DNA of 64,000 nucleotides, taken from NCBI RefSeq assembly GCF_003666015.1, contig NZ_QPLT01000001.1, forward strand, positions 434,001 to 498,000. The letters are read 5' to 3'. Below, in pieces: positions 1-9,054 of this stretch. Under the pieces are notes generated by a model that was given only the letters and a program-made list of their open reading frames with translations, was not told where the DNA came from and made no database searches. Both the position numbers and the translations under genes were made by a program. How positions within the stretch are numbered: position 1 is the stretch's first letter; each line of letters starts with the position of its first letter. The DNA is from Halorubrum sp. Atlit-26R (GTDB taxonomy: Archaea; Halobacteriota; Halobacteria; Halobacteriales; Haloferacaceae).

Positions 1-88
1 GGGCGGGGTCATAAACGAACCGAGAACGCGACGCGACCGGTCCGACGCTCGCTTCCCTGCCCCCGTCCGACGCTCGCTCGTCCGCTCC

Positions 89-1012
89 CTACGTCAGGCG
101 TCCGAACGCCTTGCGGAACGCGCCCGCGGCGTCGCCCTCGGCCTCCGCATCCCGCAGTCGCTCGCCCGCCTCGGCGTCGAACTCGGGCGCAAGCAGGACC
201 GCGGCGGCGCCGGTCGCGACTGTCTCCGTCCGCCAGTCGACGTACGGCCCGCCGACCCACCTCGGGAGGTCCGCCCGTAACACGGCGTTCCGCCAGGCGA
301 ACTCCCGAACGCCGCGCAGCCCCAGCAGCGCTAACCGGTCGTCGAGGGGATCGAACAGCCGATCGATCCCGGCGACGCCGACCGCGTCGTACGCCTCGAC
401 GAGCGCGTCCTGCGCGGTCTGGACGAGCCGCGCGAGGACCGCGTTTATCCGGTCGTGGTCCTCGAGTTTGGCGCCGCGGTCGGGGTCGATCCCCACGTCG
501 CCGAGCGTGTACGTGAGGTCGTACGTGATGTGCGCGTTGATGCCCAGCAGGGCGTCCTGCGCGACGAGCGTCTCGCCGCGGGCCGCGGCGCCGAAGGCGA
601 GCAGCCACGGCCGGGGAAGCGAGTCGAACGCCCGGCGCTCGAACGCGACCAGCGCCCGCCGGTAGCGCTCCGCGAAGGCGACGAGGTACGCGGCTGCCCA
701 CTCGGAGTCGACGAACGCGCCGTCGTCGATGGCGGTCCGCACGGTCGCGGTCATCCGACTGTACACCGTGAGGAACACCGCGCGCCGGTCGCCCCGCTCG
801 CGGAGGTACGACTCGGTCCGCGCCAGCCGCTCGTCGACGTCGGCGACCGACGCGAACGGCTCCGACACCAGATCGAGCAGCGCCGCGTCCGGCTCCTCGC
901 CCGCATGCTCCGCGGCGACCGCGTCCCGCTCGCCGTCGACCGCCCGGCGGCGGCCGGCGAGCAGCGCTCTCGCCTCCGCGAGCGTCGGGACGGCGGCGCG
1001 GATCGGGATCAT
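89..1012 (-). CDS. DUF5995-like family protein
   Basis: A 307-residue soluble, mostly helical protein with no signal peptide. It contains an NAHITYDL segment near the middle and a helix rich in R, A and L, features I associate with the uncharacterised DUF5995 family; this assignment is from memory. I start at the ATG giving MIPIRAAVP, because the longer reading frame upstream lacks family-like sequence. It lies 82 bp downstream of etfA on the same strand, so it may be co-transcribed with etfBA, but no functional link is established. The biochemical role is unknown. Confidence 0.7.
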   Translation of the reverse strand: MIPIRAAVPTLAEARALLAGRRRAVDGERDAVAAEHAGEEPDAALLDLVSEPFASVADVDERLARTESYLRERGDRRAVFLTVYSRMTATVRTAIDDGAFVDSEWAAAYLVAFAERYRRALVAFERRAFDSLPRPWLLAFGAAARGETLVAQDALLGINAHITYDLTYTLGDVGIDPDRGAKLEDHDRINAVLARLVQTAQDALVEAYDAVGVAGIDRLFDPLDDRLALLGLRGVREFAWRNAVLRADLPRWVGGPYVDWRTETVATGAAAVLLAPEFDAEAGERLRDAEAEGDAAGAFRKAFGRLT

Positions 1013-1094
1013 GGCGAACGGACGGCCGAGCCGTCTGCCCGTCCGGTTCTCGACCGGAGTCAAAGAACGTTACTGCCGGAACGGCGCCGCCGGC

Positions 1095-2039
1095 CTACGC
1101 GAACTCGTCGATGAGTTCGGGCACCACGTCGAAGAGGTCGCCGACGATCCCGTAGTCGGCGATGTCGAAGATGGGCGCGTTCGGGTCGGTGTTGATCGCG
1201 ATGATCGTGTCCGACCCCTTCATGCCGGCGACGTGCTGGACCGCGCCGGAGATGCCGACCGCGATGTACACGTCCGGCGTGACGACCTTCCCCGACTGGC
1301 CGACCTGCCGGTTCTTCGGCAGCCAGCCGTTGTCGACGATCGGCCGCGAGGCGGACAGCGTCGCGCCGAGCGCGTCCGCGAGCTCCTCGACGAGCTCGAG
1401 GTTCTCCTCCTCCTCGATGCCGCGGCCGACCGAGACGAGCACGTCGGCGTCCGCGATGTCGACGTCGCCGCCGCCGACCTCCTCGAAGCCCGTGACGCGG
1501 GCGCCCGACTCGGGGATGTCGACCTCGGCCGCCTCGACGGTCGCGTCGCCGACCCCCTCCGCGGGCGGCCACTCGCCGCCGCGGACCGTGAGGACGAACC
1601 GGTCGCCCGCGACGTCGACGGTCGTCTCGACCTTCGAGCCGTACATCTCGCGGGTGACGGTGAGCCCGTCGTCGTAGGCGATTCCGACCGCGTCGGTGAC
1701 GATCGGGGCGCCGAGGTCCTCGGCGAGTGCGGGCGCGTAGTCGAGCCCGTTGACGGAGTTCGGCAGGACTACCGCGCCGGCGTCGACCCGGTCGGCGAGC
1801 GTCGAGACCGCCGCCTGGTAGGCGTTGTGGTCGAACTCCTCGCCGTCCTCGACCGCGTGGACCGCGTCGACGCCCTCGCGGTTGAGCTCCTCCGCGAAGC
1901 CGTCGACGTCGCCGCCGATGACGGCCACGTGGAGGTCGCCGCCGCGCGCGTCGGCGAGCTCCCGTCCGGCCGTGATCGCCTCGTAGGTGACGTCCCGGAG
2001 CGCGCCGCGGCGGTGTTCGGCGGCGACGAGCACGCTCAT
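1095..2039 (-). CDS. etfA: Electron transfer flavoprotein alpha subunit
   Basis: FAD-binding subunit of the ETF heterodimer, which carries electrons from acyl-CoA and other flavin dehydrogenases to a membrane quinone oxidoreductase. The 314-residue length is typical. The C-terminal half has the conserved FAD-binding stretch (GISGAVQH, then a Gly-Ser-Asp segment and INTDPNAPIFDIADYGIVGD). The start is the ATG at 2039, which overlaps the etfB stop by one base (TGATG on the minus strand), so the pair is translationally coupled. The Fe-S oxidoreductase at 22.5 kb is a plausible electron acceptor. Confidence 0.95.
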   Translation of the reverse strand: MSVLVAAEHRRGALRDVTYEAITAGRELADARGGDLHVAVIGGDVDGFAEELNREGVDAVHAVEDGEEFDHNAYQAAVSTLADRVDAGAVVLPNSVNGLDYAPALAEDLGAPIVTDAVGIAYDDGLTVTREMYGSKVETTVDVAGDRFVLTVRGGEWPPAEGVGDATVEAAEVDIPESGARVTGFEEVGGGDVDIADADVLVSVGRGIEEEENLELVEELADALGATLSASRPIVDNGWLPKNRQVGQSGKVVTPDVYIAVGISGAVQHVAGMKGSDTIIAINTDPNAPIFDIADYGIVGDLFDVVPELIDEFA

Positions 2040-2827
2040 CACGCGCTCACCCCCTTCTCGCGGAGGACCTCGGCAAGGCGCCCCGCGGACTCGCCGGCGT
2101 CGCCCTCGATGATCTCCGCGTCGGACTCGCTCTCCGGCTCGTACATCTCGGTGATCGTCAGCGCGCTCTCGACGTCGTCCGCGGTCAGCCCGAGGTCGGA
2201 CAGGTCCTTCGCCGCGATCTCCTTTCGCTGGGCCTGCCGGATCCCGCGGAGGCTCGCGTATCGGGGCTCGTTGAGCCCGGTCTGGACCGTCAACACGGCC
2301 GGGAGGTCGACGTCGGTCAGCTCCTCGACGCCGCCCTCCAGCTCGCGGTGGACGTGCGCGACGCCCGCGTCCGCGTCCACGTCGAGGTGGTTGACGACCG
2401 CCGCGTGCTCGAAGCCGATCCGCTCCGCGAGCGCGACGCCCGTCGCGCCGAAGCCGGTGTCCGCGGCCTGGACGCCGCCGAGGACCAGGTCCGGCTCCTC
2501 CTCGTCGACGACCGCCTCGAACAGGGCGACCTTCGAGGCGACGTCGGCGAACCCGCCGTCCAGCGCGTCGTCCCAGACGCGGACCGCGCGGTCCGCGCCC
2601 TTCGCGAGCGCCATCCGGATCGTCTCCTCGGCGCGCTCCGGGCCGACGGTGACGGTCACGACCTCGTCCGCGATCCCGGCCTCCGCGAGCTGGACGGCGG
2701 CCTCGACGGCGTAGTCGTCCCACTCGTTCAGGTCGTACTCGAGGTCGGACTCGGCGATGTCGGTCCCCTCGATCGCGAAGTCGTCGTCCGCCTCCGCGAC
2801 CTCCTTGACGGTCACCAGAACCTTCAT
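2039..2827 (-). CDS. etfB: Electron transfer flavoprotein beta subunit
   Basis: AMP-binding subunit of ETF, 262 residues. It begins MKVLVTVKEV, the usual EtfB start, and carries the conserved region around VLGGVQAADTGFGATGVALAE and the C-terminal MEP-like segment near NEPRYASLRGIRQAQRKEI. The true start is the ATG at 2827; the frame stays open further upstream but that part is low-complexity translation of GC-rich DNA. It is the first gene of the etfBA operon, whose promoter lies in the 92 bp between it and the winged-helix gene's stop at 2920, which lies upstream on the same strand. Confidence 0.95.
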   Translation of the reverse strand: MKVLVTVKEVAEADDDFAIEGTDIAESDLEYDLNEWDDYAVEAAVQLAEAGIADEVVTVTVGPERAEETIRMALAKGADRAVRVWDDALDGGFADVASKVALFEAVVDEEEPDLVLGGVQAADTGFGATGVALAERIGFEHAAVVNHLDVDADAGVAHVHRELEGGVEELTDVDLPAVLTVQTGLNEPRYASLRGIRQAQRKEIAAKDLSDLGLTADDVESALTITEMYEPESESDAEIIEGDAGESAGRLAEVLREKGVSA

Positions 2828-2919
2828 GATCGATACTCGGTCGCTCGCCCTGTAATGGTTTTCGGAACGGCCGACGGCGGACCAGCGGTTTCCGCCCGGT
2901 CCGGTCGCGTGCCGGGTCG

Positions 2920-4227
2920 TCAGCGGTCGTCGTCGCCGTCGTCGGCCCTTCCGTCGCCGTCGGTGCCTCCTCCGTCGGCGTCCTCGCCGTCGGGCAGCGA
3001 GATGAGGTTCTCGCGGCCGAGCCGGAGCTTCTCGACGCGCCCCTCGTCGGCCATCGCCGAGAGCAGCTGCGACACCTTCGCGTCCGACCACCCGGTCTCG
3101 GCGACGATGTCGGCCTGTCGCATCCGGCCGCCGTTCGCGTCGAGGAGGCGCTCGACGCGCTCCTCGTCCGAGAGCAGCGAGAGGTCCTCCCCGTCGCCGT
3201 CGTCCGCCTCGTCGGTCGCGTCGGCGCCGGCGTCGCCTCCGGTCCCCGGACCGGCGTCGCCGACGCCGACCGGACCCGGGCCGCCGCCGCTCGCCGCGCG
3301 CTCGCCCCCGTTCGCGGCCGACTCGTTCGGGTCCCTCTCCCCGTCGTTGATCCGGCGGTACCCGACGACGCTCCCGGCCACGAGGGCCGCGGCGAGCACG
3401 ATCGCGGCCATCAGCATCGTCCACGGGGCGCCCGCCCCCGCGGGCCCGTACACGATCACCACGGGCTCGCCCCCCTCGAACGTCTGGGGACCCTCGATGA
3501 TCACGTCGCCGTCCGAGAGCTGCGTCACGGCGCTGCTCGGCGTTCCGGTGACCGTGTACCCCTCCGGCGTCGCCACCTCCAGGGTCTGGCCCGCTTCGAG
3601 GCTGCGGAGCCACGTCTCGTTGCCGGGCGTCGTCAGCGCGTCCCCGAGGACGAGGCTCTCGCCGTCCTGCGCGAGGAACGACGTCCAGGTGAAGCGCAGC
3701 CGGAGCTCGCCGACGGCGACCGCGTCCTCCGTGGCGACGTCGAACTCGCCCGGGTCCTCGTGGACGACGACCTCGCGTTCGACGTCCTCGATCGCCATCG
3801 ACCGGTCGACGTTCCGGTTCGCCTCGCGGCGGAACCCCTCGAACAGCTCGGCGCTCGGGCCGACCTCGCCGTCGAGGAAGCGGTCGCCGGCGGCCCTGAA
3901 CACCCTCGTCTCGTTCTCGTCCGCCAGCGAGTACCGGACCGCGACGGTCCAGTCTGCGCTGCGGTCGGAGTTCAACGCGAGTCGGATCCGCGTCGTCGAC
4001 GGCGACGTGATGCCGTCGCCGGTCTGCTGGCGGACCGCCGGCGAGCGGTCGTCGACCGACTCGCGGACGCGCGGTTCGTCACCGACTGCCGGCACGTGGG
4101 CCGGGGGGTCGTCCGCGCCGAGGGAGGAGGGGGTCGTGGTCGCACCGTCGGCCGCGCCGCCGGCGCTCGCGACCAGCGCGAGCGCGACGACGGCGACCAA
4201 GAGCGCGCGAAAGGCGGGGTTCCGCAT
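2920..4227 (-). CDS. Membrane-anchored winged-helix protein
   Basis: A 435-residue protein. It has an N-terminal signal peptide (MRNPAFRALLVAVVALALVASAGG), a long extracytoplasmic beta-rich region to about residue 260, one transmembrane helix (APWTMLMAAIVLAAALVAGSVVGY), an acidic Gly/Asp linker, and a C-terminal winged helix-turn-helix (ERVERLLDANGGRMRQADIVAETGWSDAKVSQLL region). Haloarchaea have many such proteins (DUF7345/DUF7343-type in my recollection). They are presumed to link an outside signal to a cytoplasmic DNA-binding domain. It is divergent from the exported-protein gene at 4484. Confidence 0.8.
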   Translation of the reverse strand: MRNPAFRALLVAVVALALVASAGGAADGATTTPSSLGADDPPAHVPAVGDEPRVRESVDDRSPAVRQQTGDGITSPSTTRIRLALNSDRSADWTVAVRYSLADENETRVFRAAGDRFLDGEVGPSAELFEGFRREANRNVDRSMAIEDVEREVVVHEDPGEFDVATEDAVAVGELRLRFTWTSFLAQDGESLVLGDALTTPGNETWLRSLEAGQTLEVATPEGYTVTGTPSSAVTQLSDGDVIIEGPQTFEGGEPVVIVYGPAGAGAPWTMLMAAIVLAAALVAGSVVGYRRINDGERDPNESAANGGERAASGGGPGPVGVGDAGPGTGGDAGADATDEADDGDGEDLSLLSDEERVERLLDANGGRMRQADIVAETGWSDAKVSQLLSAMADEGRVEKLRLGRENLISLPDGEDADGGGTDGDGRADDGDDDR

Positions 4228-4322
4228 ACGTCTCGGGTCACTCGCGCGCCGGGCAAAACGCTTTCCATACACTGTTTTTTGACAGGATGCCGGACCGAGC
4301 TTGCGCTCCCGGGCCGCCGTCT

Positions 4323-4391
4323 GCCCGCGACGCCGACCCGCGCGGCTCCATCGCCTGCGGTTCGCCCGCGACGCCGACCCGCGCGGCTCCA
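4323..4391. repeat. 28-bp direct repeat pair, 41-bp period
   Basis: Two identical 28-bp copies occupy 4323-4350 and 4364-4391, with a third partial copy (TTCGCCCGCGAC) near 4401. They sit in the 256-bp intergenic region between the divergent genes at 4227 and 4484. A T-rich box (TTTTT at 4454-4458) is about 28 bp before the rightward start codon and is the likely TATA element for a leaderless transcript. The repeats could be binding sites or simple slippage products. Confidence 0.6.
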
Positions 4392-4483
4392 CCGGCCGCG
4401 TTCGCCCGCGACCCCCGGCCGCACGACCCGCCGGCCGACCGCAGTGGGTGGACTTTTTGTGTCGCGGGTCGAACCCGGAGACG

Positions 4484-5791
4484 ATGAGAGCCCTCCCGAT
4501 CGCCGCGGTCGCGGTCCTGCTGCTCGTGGCCCCGGTCGCCGGCGTCACCGCGCCCGGCGCCGTCTCTCCGTCCGCCGATTCGGCACCGTCCGCCGATTCG
4601 GTCGGTCCCGCCGACTCCCCGCTGTCCGCCGATTCGGCAGCGACCGTCACCGGACAGACGACGCCGCAGATCGACACGGCCAACCTCACGTTTCGGACGC
4701 TCTCGACGCCGCCCGGGGCGGAGACGCGCGTCAGCGCGTACACCCGCGGCCCGGACCTCGGGTCGTCGCTCGGCTTCGCGACCGCCGACGCCGACGCCGC
4801 CTTCGAGACGGCGGCCGTCGTCGACCGGATCGAACGCGCCGAGGCGGGCGTCGAGCGCCAACAGCAGATCCTCGCGGAGCTCAACCGGGTCGAGCGCGCG
4901 GAGGTGGCGCTGAACAGCCGCCAGACCGCCGCCTTCAGCGCGCACGCGGCCGGCGAGATCAGCGACCGCGAATTGGTCGACGAGCTCGTCCGCGTGGCCG
5001 CGACCGCCCGCGAGTACGACGAGCGGCTCGACGAGATCGACGCGCTCGCCGAGTCGACGGACGGGTTCAGCTCGCCCGGCCGGCTCGACGAGCTTCAGGT
5101 GGCGCTCCAGGTGTACGAGGGGCCGGTCCGCGACCGCGCGCTCGCGACCGCTCGCGGCCAGTCCTCGCCGAGCGAGCTGTACGTCGCGTCGAGTCAGGGC
5201 GCCGTCGTGCTCGCCACGGTCGTCGACGGCGAGTACGTCCGCGAGGTGTTCCGAACTGACCGCTGGGACCGCGGCGGCAGCGACATCTCGAACGACGCGG
5301 CGATCGAGATGACCGAGGCGGCCTACCCCGAGACGGCCGCGCTCCGCGAACCGGACGCGTTCGGCGCCGGCTCCGTCCAGCGGATCACCATCCCGCACGA
5401 GGTCGGGACCCTCCGGACGTTCGTCAGCGGCGGCACCGAGCAGGTGTTCGTCGAACACCAGCGCATCGACCTGTCCGCGTTCCCCGACAGCGAGCCCGTC
5501 ACGGCGGCGGGCGACGGGTTCAACGTCACCGTCGAACGGACGTACCCCGGGGGCCCGGTGACCGTGACCGTCCTCGACGACGAGACGGGCGAACCGGTCC
5601 CCGACGTCACCGTCACCAAGTCGGTGGGCAACGGCGACAGCCGGACGATCGGGACGACCGACGAGGAGGGGGTCGTCCGGACGCTCTCGCCGGCCGAGAC
5701 GTACCGCATCACGGTCGTCGACGAGCCCCGCGTCGTCGTCCTCGGCGACATCGAGCCCCTCCCGACGCCGCGGCCGGTCGACGACGAGTGA
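4484..5791 (+). CDS. Exported helical protein with C-terminal Ig-like domain
   Basis: A 435-residue protein with a clear signal peptide (MRALPIAAVAVLLLVAPVAGVTA). A Ser/Ala/Asp repeat of the type SADSxPSADS follows. Next comes a helical region rich in E, R and A (about residues 105-190) that may be coiled coil, then a mixed domain. The C-terminal beta domain resembles carboxypeptidase-regulatory/Ig-like folds (VTVLDDETGEPVPDVTVTKS). No transmembrane anchor is evident at the C terminus. It overlaps the 5' extension of the pilin-like gene, so the two may be co-expressed. Function is unknown; a surface or secreted role is inferred. Confidence 0.75.
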   Translation: MRALPIAAVAVLLLVAPVAGVTAPGAVSPSADSAPSADSVGPADSPLSADSAATVTGQTTPQIDTANLTFRTLSTPPGAETRVSAYTRGPDLGSSLGFATADADAAFETAAVVDRIERAEAGVERQQQILAELNRVERAEVALNSRQTAAFSAHAAGEISDRELVDELVRVAATAREYDERLDEIDALAESTDGFSSPGRLDELQVALQVYEGPVRDRALATARGQSSPSELYVASSQGAVVLATVVDGEYVREVFRTDRWDRGGSDISNDAAIEMTEAAYPETAALREPDAFGAGSVQRITIPHEVGTLRTFVSGGTEQVFVEHQRIDLSAFPDSEPVTAAGDGFNVTVERTYPGGPVTVTVLDDETGEPVPDVTVTKSVGNGDSRTIGTTDEEGVVRTLSPAETYRITVVDEPRVVVLGDIEPLPTPRPVDDE

Positions 5792-5828
5792 CGGCCCGAC
5801 CCGGGGGCGTCGCCTCCCGGGCCGACCC

Positions 5829-5834
5829 TTTTAC
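5829..5834 (+). promoter_or_regulatory. TATA-like box of the pilin-like gene
   Basis: TTTTAC lies 26 bp before the GTG at 5857, the spacing expected between a haloarchaeal TATA element and the first base of a leaderless mRNA. It supports the internal GTG as the start rather than the upstream codon at 5788. Confidence 0.5.
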
Positions 5835-5856
5835 CCGAAACCGCCGCAGGGCCGCC

Positions 5857-6333
5857 GTGCCACCAGTCGTCCGTCGCGCCCGAGGGATGGCGCCCGTCGC
5901 GGGCGTGCTGCTCATCGCGATCACGGTCGTGCTGGCCGGCGGCGTCGCGGCCGCCGCGCTCGACGCCCCGAGCGCGACGGTGCCGCCGTCGGCGGCCCTG
6001 TCGCTGTCGGCGACCGACGACCGGATCGCGATCGACCACCGCGGCGGCGACCCGATCGACGTCTCCGCGGTGACGGTCCGCGTTAGCGTCGACGGCGAAC
6101 CGCTCGACGAACAGCCGCCGGTCCCGTTCTTCTCGGCCGCCGGCTTCCACCCCGGACCGACGGGGGCGTTCAACTCCGCCGGCGGCGACACGCTGCGCGT
6201 CGGGGAGACGGCGACGTTCCGCGTCGCGGACAGCAACGACCCGACGCTCGAACCGGGCCGGCGGGTCACGGTCGAGATCACGGCCGACGGGCAGCCGGTC
6301 GCGACGCTGGAGGCGTTCGTCGAGTCGGGGTGA
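5857..6333 (+). CDS. Archaeal type IV pilin-like protein
   Basis: A 158-residue protein. The N-terminal basic segment RRARG is followed directly by the hydrophobic helix MAPVAGVLLIAITVVLAGG, the class III signal-peptide pattern of archaeal pilins (compare the RG-V/M-SPVIGV consensus), which a PibD-type peptidase would cut after the Gly. The rest is a Ser/Thr-rich beta domain ending with VATLEAFVESG. The start codon is taken as GTG 5857 from the TATA spacing. It could be a minor pilin or a DUF1628-type secreted protein. It directly follows the exported-protein gene. Confidence 0.7.
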   Translation: MPPVVRRARGMAPVAGVLLIAITVVLAGGVAAAALDAPSATVPPSAALSLSATDDRIAIDHRGGDPIDVSAVTVRVSVDGEPLDEQPPVPFFSAAGFHPGPTGAFNSAGGDTLRVGETATFRVADSNDPTLEPGRRVTVEITADGQPVATLEAFVESG

Positions 6334-6368
6334 GAACGCGCGTCTCGGACGGATCGGTGCCGACGCCG

Positions 6369-7079
6369 CTACTCGGCGTCGGGCGCCGTCGACGGGGACT
6401 CCTCGGCGCCCGATCCGGACTCCTCGGTACCCGACGCGGAACTGCCGCCCGCCTCGTCGCCGCCCGGAACGCGGGCGACGGTCGTGATGGCGCGGGGGCT
6501 CTGCGGCGTCGCCTGCTGAATGTGGTGTTCGAACTCCTCGTACCCGGCCGCCTCGAACATCCGGTCGGCCTCGTCGGCGTCGTAGAACAGCATTATCGCG
6601 TCGGCCACCCGCTGGAGGATCGGGTTGTGGGGGTAGTCGGGACCGACGACGAGCACCTGTCCGCCGGGCTTCGCGACGCGTCGGAGTTCGCGTAACCCCT
6701 CGACGGGGTTCGGCCAGTACTCGATGGAGCCGGACGACCAGACGACGTCGAACGCGTCGTCGCGGAACGGGAGCCGCTCGGCGTCGCCGCGGTAGAAGTT
6801 CACCCTGTCGTGTTTCCCGAACTTCTCGAACGCCTTCTCCATCTGGTGGACGCTCTGGTCGAGCCCGTGGACGTCGTCGGCGTGTTCGAGCAGTCCCTCG
6901 GTGCCGAACCCGGTGCCGCAGCCCACGTCGAGCACCTTCGGGTCGTCGCCGAACTCCAGCCACGAGAGCGCCTCCGCGCGCATCTCCTCGTTCCAGTTGA
7001 AGCTGTTAATCCGGTCGTACACCTTCGAGAGGTACTTGTAGAAGAGCCGGGCGTTCGACTTGTCCTCGAGGATCCCCAT
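6369..7079 (-). CDS. Class I SAM methyltransferase, quinone-methylation type
   Basis: A 236-residue protein with the SAM-binding motif VLDVGCGTGFGTEGLL (about residues 49-64), an acidic motif II (HGLDQS) and motif DVVWSSGSIEYWPN. The N-terminal FYKYLSKVYDRINSFNWNEEMR and the later PHNPILQRVADAIMLF segments resemble MPBQ/MSBQ methyltransferases of tocopherol and plastoquinone synthesis. In haloarchaea such an enzyme could methylate menaquinone precursors; that role is inferred. The last 30 residues are a Ser/Gly/Glu tail, common in haloarchaeal proteins and probably disordered. Confidence 0.8.
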   Translation of the reverse strand: MGILEDKSNARLFYKYLSKVYDRINSFNWNEEMRAEALSWLEFGDDPKVLDVGCGTGFGTEGLLEHADDVHGLDQSVHQMEKAFEKFGKHDRVNFYRGDAERLPFRDDAFDVVWSSGSIEYWPNPVEGLRELRRVAKPGGQVLVVGPDYPHNPILQRVADAIMLFYDADEADRMFEAAGYEEFEHHIQQATPQSPRAITTVARVPGGDEAGGSSASGTEESGSGAEESPSTAPDAE

Positions 7080-7192
7080 TTACCGGTTCTTTGGGCCGCC
7101 CGCCCCATAACGACACGGATCCGCGGTCGGTTCCGGACCGTTTCTGCGTCCGCTTCCGACCGGCTTTTCCGCCCGCCGCCCCAGCGACGGGT

Positions 7193-8044
7193 ATGGACCC
7201 GACGACGAGCGGCCGGTTCCGCGTCCACGACCGCCGCCAGCGGCCGGACATCGACGACGCGCCCGACGCCGACGCGGCAGCCGACTCCCCTCCGGCCGAC
7301 TCGTCGGCCGCCGCCCCCGACGACACCGAGGAGTTCGTCCTCGTCGAGCTGGCCGACGAGCCGGTGGACCCGACGGACCCGGACGCCGAGGACCGCTTCG
7401 ACCCCCTCTACGCCACCGCCGAGGGGTACGAGGGCGACCTCGCCGACGCCGTCGACGCGCTCCGCCCCGGTTTCGTCGTCGACGCGACGCTGGCGTGGAC
7501 CGACGGCGCCGCGCGCTTCCGCGAGGTCGACGTCGTCCGCGAGACGCGGTTCCGCTTCGCCGACGGCGTCGAGGGGATGTTCGAGGCGGCCGTCGAGACG
7601 TGGCGACAGATCCGCGCCGAGGGCGAGCCGGTCGGCTCGATCACGACGCGGTCGAACGACGGCGACCCCAACGGCGCGTTATACCTCTTCGCCGACGCGC
7701 CCGGCAGCGACACCTTCGAGGAGGTGCGGACGGGGCGGCTCCCGATAGAGCCGCTCGTCGCCCGCGTGAACGAGTCGCGGGACGACGACGACCCGCGGGA
7801 GGTGTTCGTGTTGCGCCCCGCGGCCCACGAGTTCGTCGCCGTCTACGTCGTCTTCGACCGCGACGGCGTCCTCGCGCAGACGGTGCGGGACACCTACGAC
7901 CTCGGGGCCGGCCTCGCCGCGGGGCTCGACGCCGACTACCCGAGCGGCGACGGCGGCGACTCCGTGGTTTCCGACACCTCGAACGACTCGGGGGACGACG
8001 ACCTCGACGACGGCGACGACTTCGACGCGCTCGACCGTCTGTAG
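7193..8044 (+). CDS. DUF6663-like haloarchaeal protein
   Basis: A 283-residue acidic, soluble protein starting MDPTTSGRFRV; the ATG is about 26 bp after a CTTTTC box. It has an extended central alpha/beta region with the segments RFREVDVVRETRFRFADGVEGMFEAA and DTFEEVRTGRLPIEPL, and a Ser/Asp tail. I associate it with the uncharacterised haloarchaeal DUF6663 family from memory. There are no catalytic motifs, membrane segments or metal-binding clusters, and I cannot assign a function. Confidence 0.65.
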   Translation: MDPTTSGRFRVHDRRQRPDIDDAPDADAAADSPPADSSAAAPDDTEEFVLVELADEPVDPTDPDAEDRFDPLYATAEGYEGDLADAVDALRPGFVVDATLAWTDGAARFREVDVVRETRFRFADGVEGMFEAAVETWRQIRAEGEPVGSITTRSNDGDPNGALYLFADAPGSDTFEEVRTGRLPIEPLVARVNESRDDDDPREVFVLRPAAHEFVAVYVVFDRDGVLAQTVRDTYDLGAGLAAGLDADYPSGDGGDSVVSDTSNDSGDDDLDDGDDFDALDRL

Positions 8045-8079
8045 CCCGTCTCGTTGCCCCCTCCGCAACTACCGACCCA

Positions 8080-9054
8080 CTACAGCCAGTCCGCGGCGGG
8101 GTCGACCCGACCGTCGGGCGTCTCGCCGTTGAGCACGGCGGCCACGTCGGCGGCGCCGCTCCGGTTCAGGTCGTCTTTCGCCTCCTCGCTGTACCACGCG
8201 GCGTGCGGCGTGACGACCGTGTCGTCGCGGCCGACGAGCGGGTCGTCCTCGGGCGGCTCCTCGGCGAGGACGTCGAGGGCGGCGGCCTTGATCTCGTCCG
8301 CCGCCAGCGCGTCCAGCAGCGCGTCGGCGTCGACGACCGGGCCGCGGCTCACGTTGACGACGACCGAGTCCTCGCTCAGCCGCGCCAGCGCGTCGGCGTC
8401 GACGATCCCCCGCGTCGCGTCCGTCAGCGGCGCGTAGACGCCGACGTGGTCGGCGCGGTCGAACAGCGCCTCGAAATCAACCTTCTCGACGCCGTAGTCG
8501 GCCATCTCCTCCGCCTCGACGAACGGGTCGTACGCGACGAGGTCGGCGTCGAACCCGGAGAGCTGTTCGGCCGCCCGCTGCGCGATCGGCCCGAACGAGA
8601 GCAGGCCGATCGTCGACGCGCTCACTCGCCGGGTCGGGGCGCCGACCTCCCAGCTCCACCCGCCGTCCTCGACCGCGTCGTCGTACGGCTTCAGCGAGCG
8701 CAGACAGCCGAGGAGCAGCGAGACGGAGTGGGTCGCCACCTCCTCGGTGCAGTATTCGGGCACCCGGGTGACGGTGACGCCGCGCTCCGCGGCCGCCGCG
8801 ACGTCGATGTTGTCCACGCCGACGGCCGAGCGAACGACGACTCGGGGGTCTACGGCGTCGAGCGCCGCCTCGGTGACGGGGGTGTCGATGTCGGTGACGA
8901 CCGCGTCGGCGCCGGCCGCCGCCTCGATCAGCCGCTCCGTCGACCCCATCTCCGCGACCTCGACCTCGACCGGCTCGTCGACGGCGTCGGCGAGGACCTC
9001 GCGGTACGTCTCGGGGTCTATCATCGGGAACGCCGACAGCACGACTCTGGGCAT
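8080..9054 (-). CDS. D-2-hydroxyacid dehydrogenase, CtBP-like
   Basis: A 324-residue member of the D-isomer-specific 2-hydroxyacid dehydrogenase family. The catalytic Arg lies in VVNVSRGPVVD, the Glu in AALDVLAEEPP and the His in VVTPHAAWYS. The family usually interconverts 2-hydroxy and 2-oxo acids with NAD(P). The nucleotide loop is unusual: where the family has GxGxxG, this protein has S-F-G-P-I-A (in GLLSFGPIAQ), losing the first and last Gly. The start is the ATG giving MPRVVLSAFP. The substrate is unknown. Confidence 0.85.
   Translation of the reverse strand: MPRVVLSAFPMIDPETYREVLADAVDEPVEVEVAEMGSTERLIEAAAGADAVVTDIDTPVTEAALDAVDPRVVVRSAVGVDNIDVAAAAERGVTVTRVPEYCTEEVATHSVSLLLGCLRSLKPYDDAVEDGGWSWEVGAPTRRVSASTIGLLSFGPIAQRAAEQLSGFDADLVAYDPFVEAEEMADYGVEKVDFEALFDRADHVGVYAPLTDATRGIVDADALARLSEDSVVVNVSRGPVVDADALLDALAADEIKAAALDVLAEEPPEDDPLVGRDDTVVTPHAAWYSEEAKDDLNRSGAADVAAVLNGETPDGRVDPAADWL

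Noticed and set aside
1..88. Short repeated GTCCGACGCTCGCT motifs at the window edge
   Set aside because: Two short copies of a low-complexity GC motif at the edge, with no further context to interpret.
2039..3613. Long N-terminal extension of EtfB
   Set aside because: The upstream part is Arg/Gly-rich low-complexity translation of the opposite-strand winged-helix gene; EtfB homology starts at the ATG at 2827.
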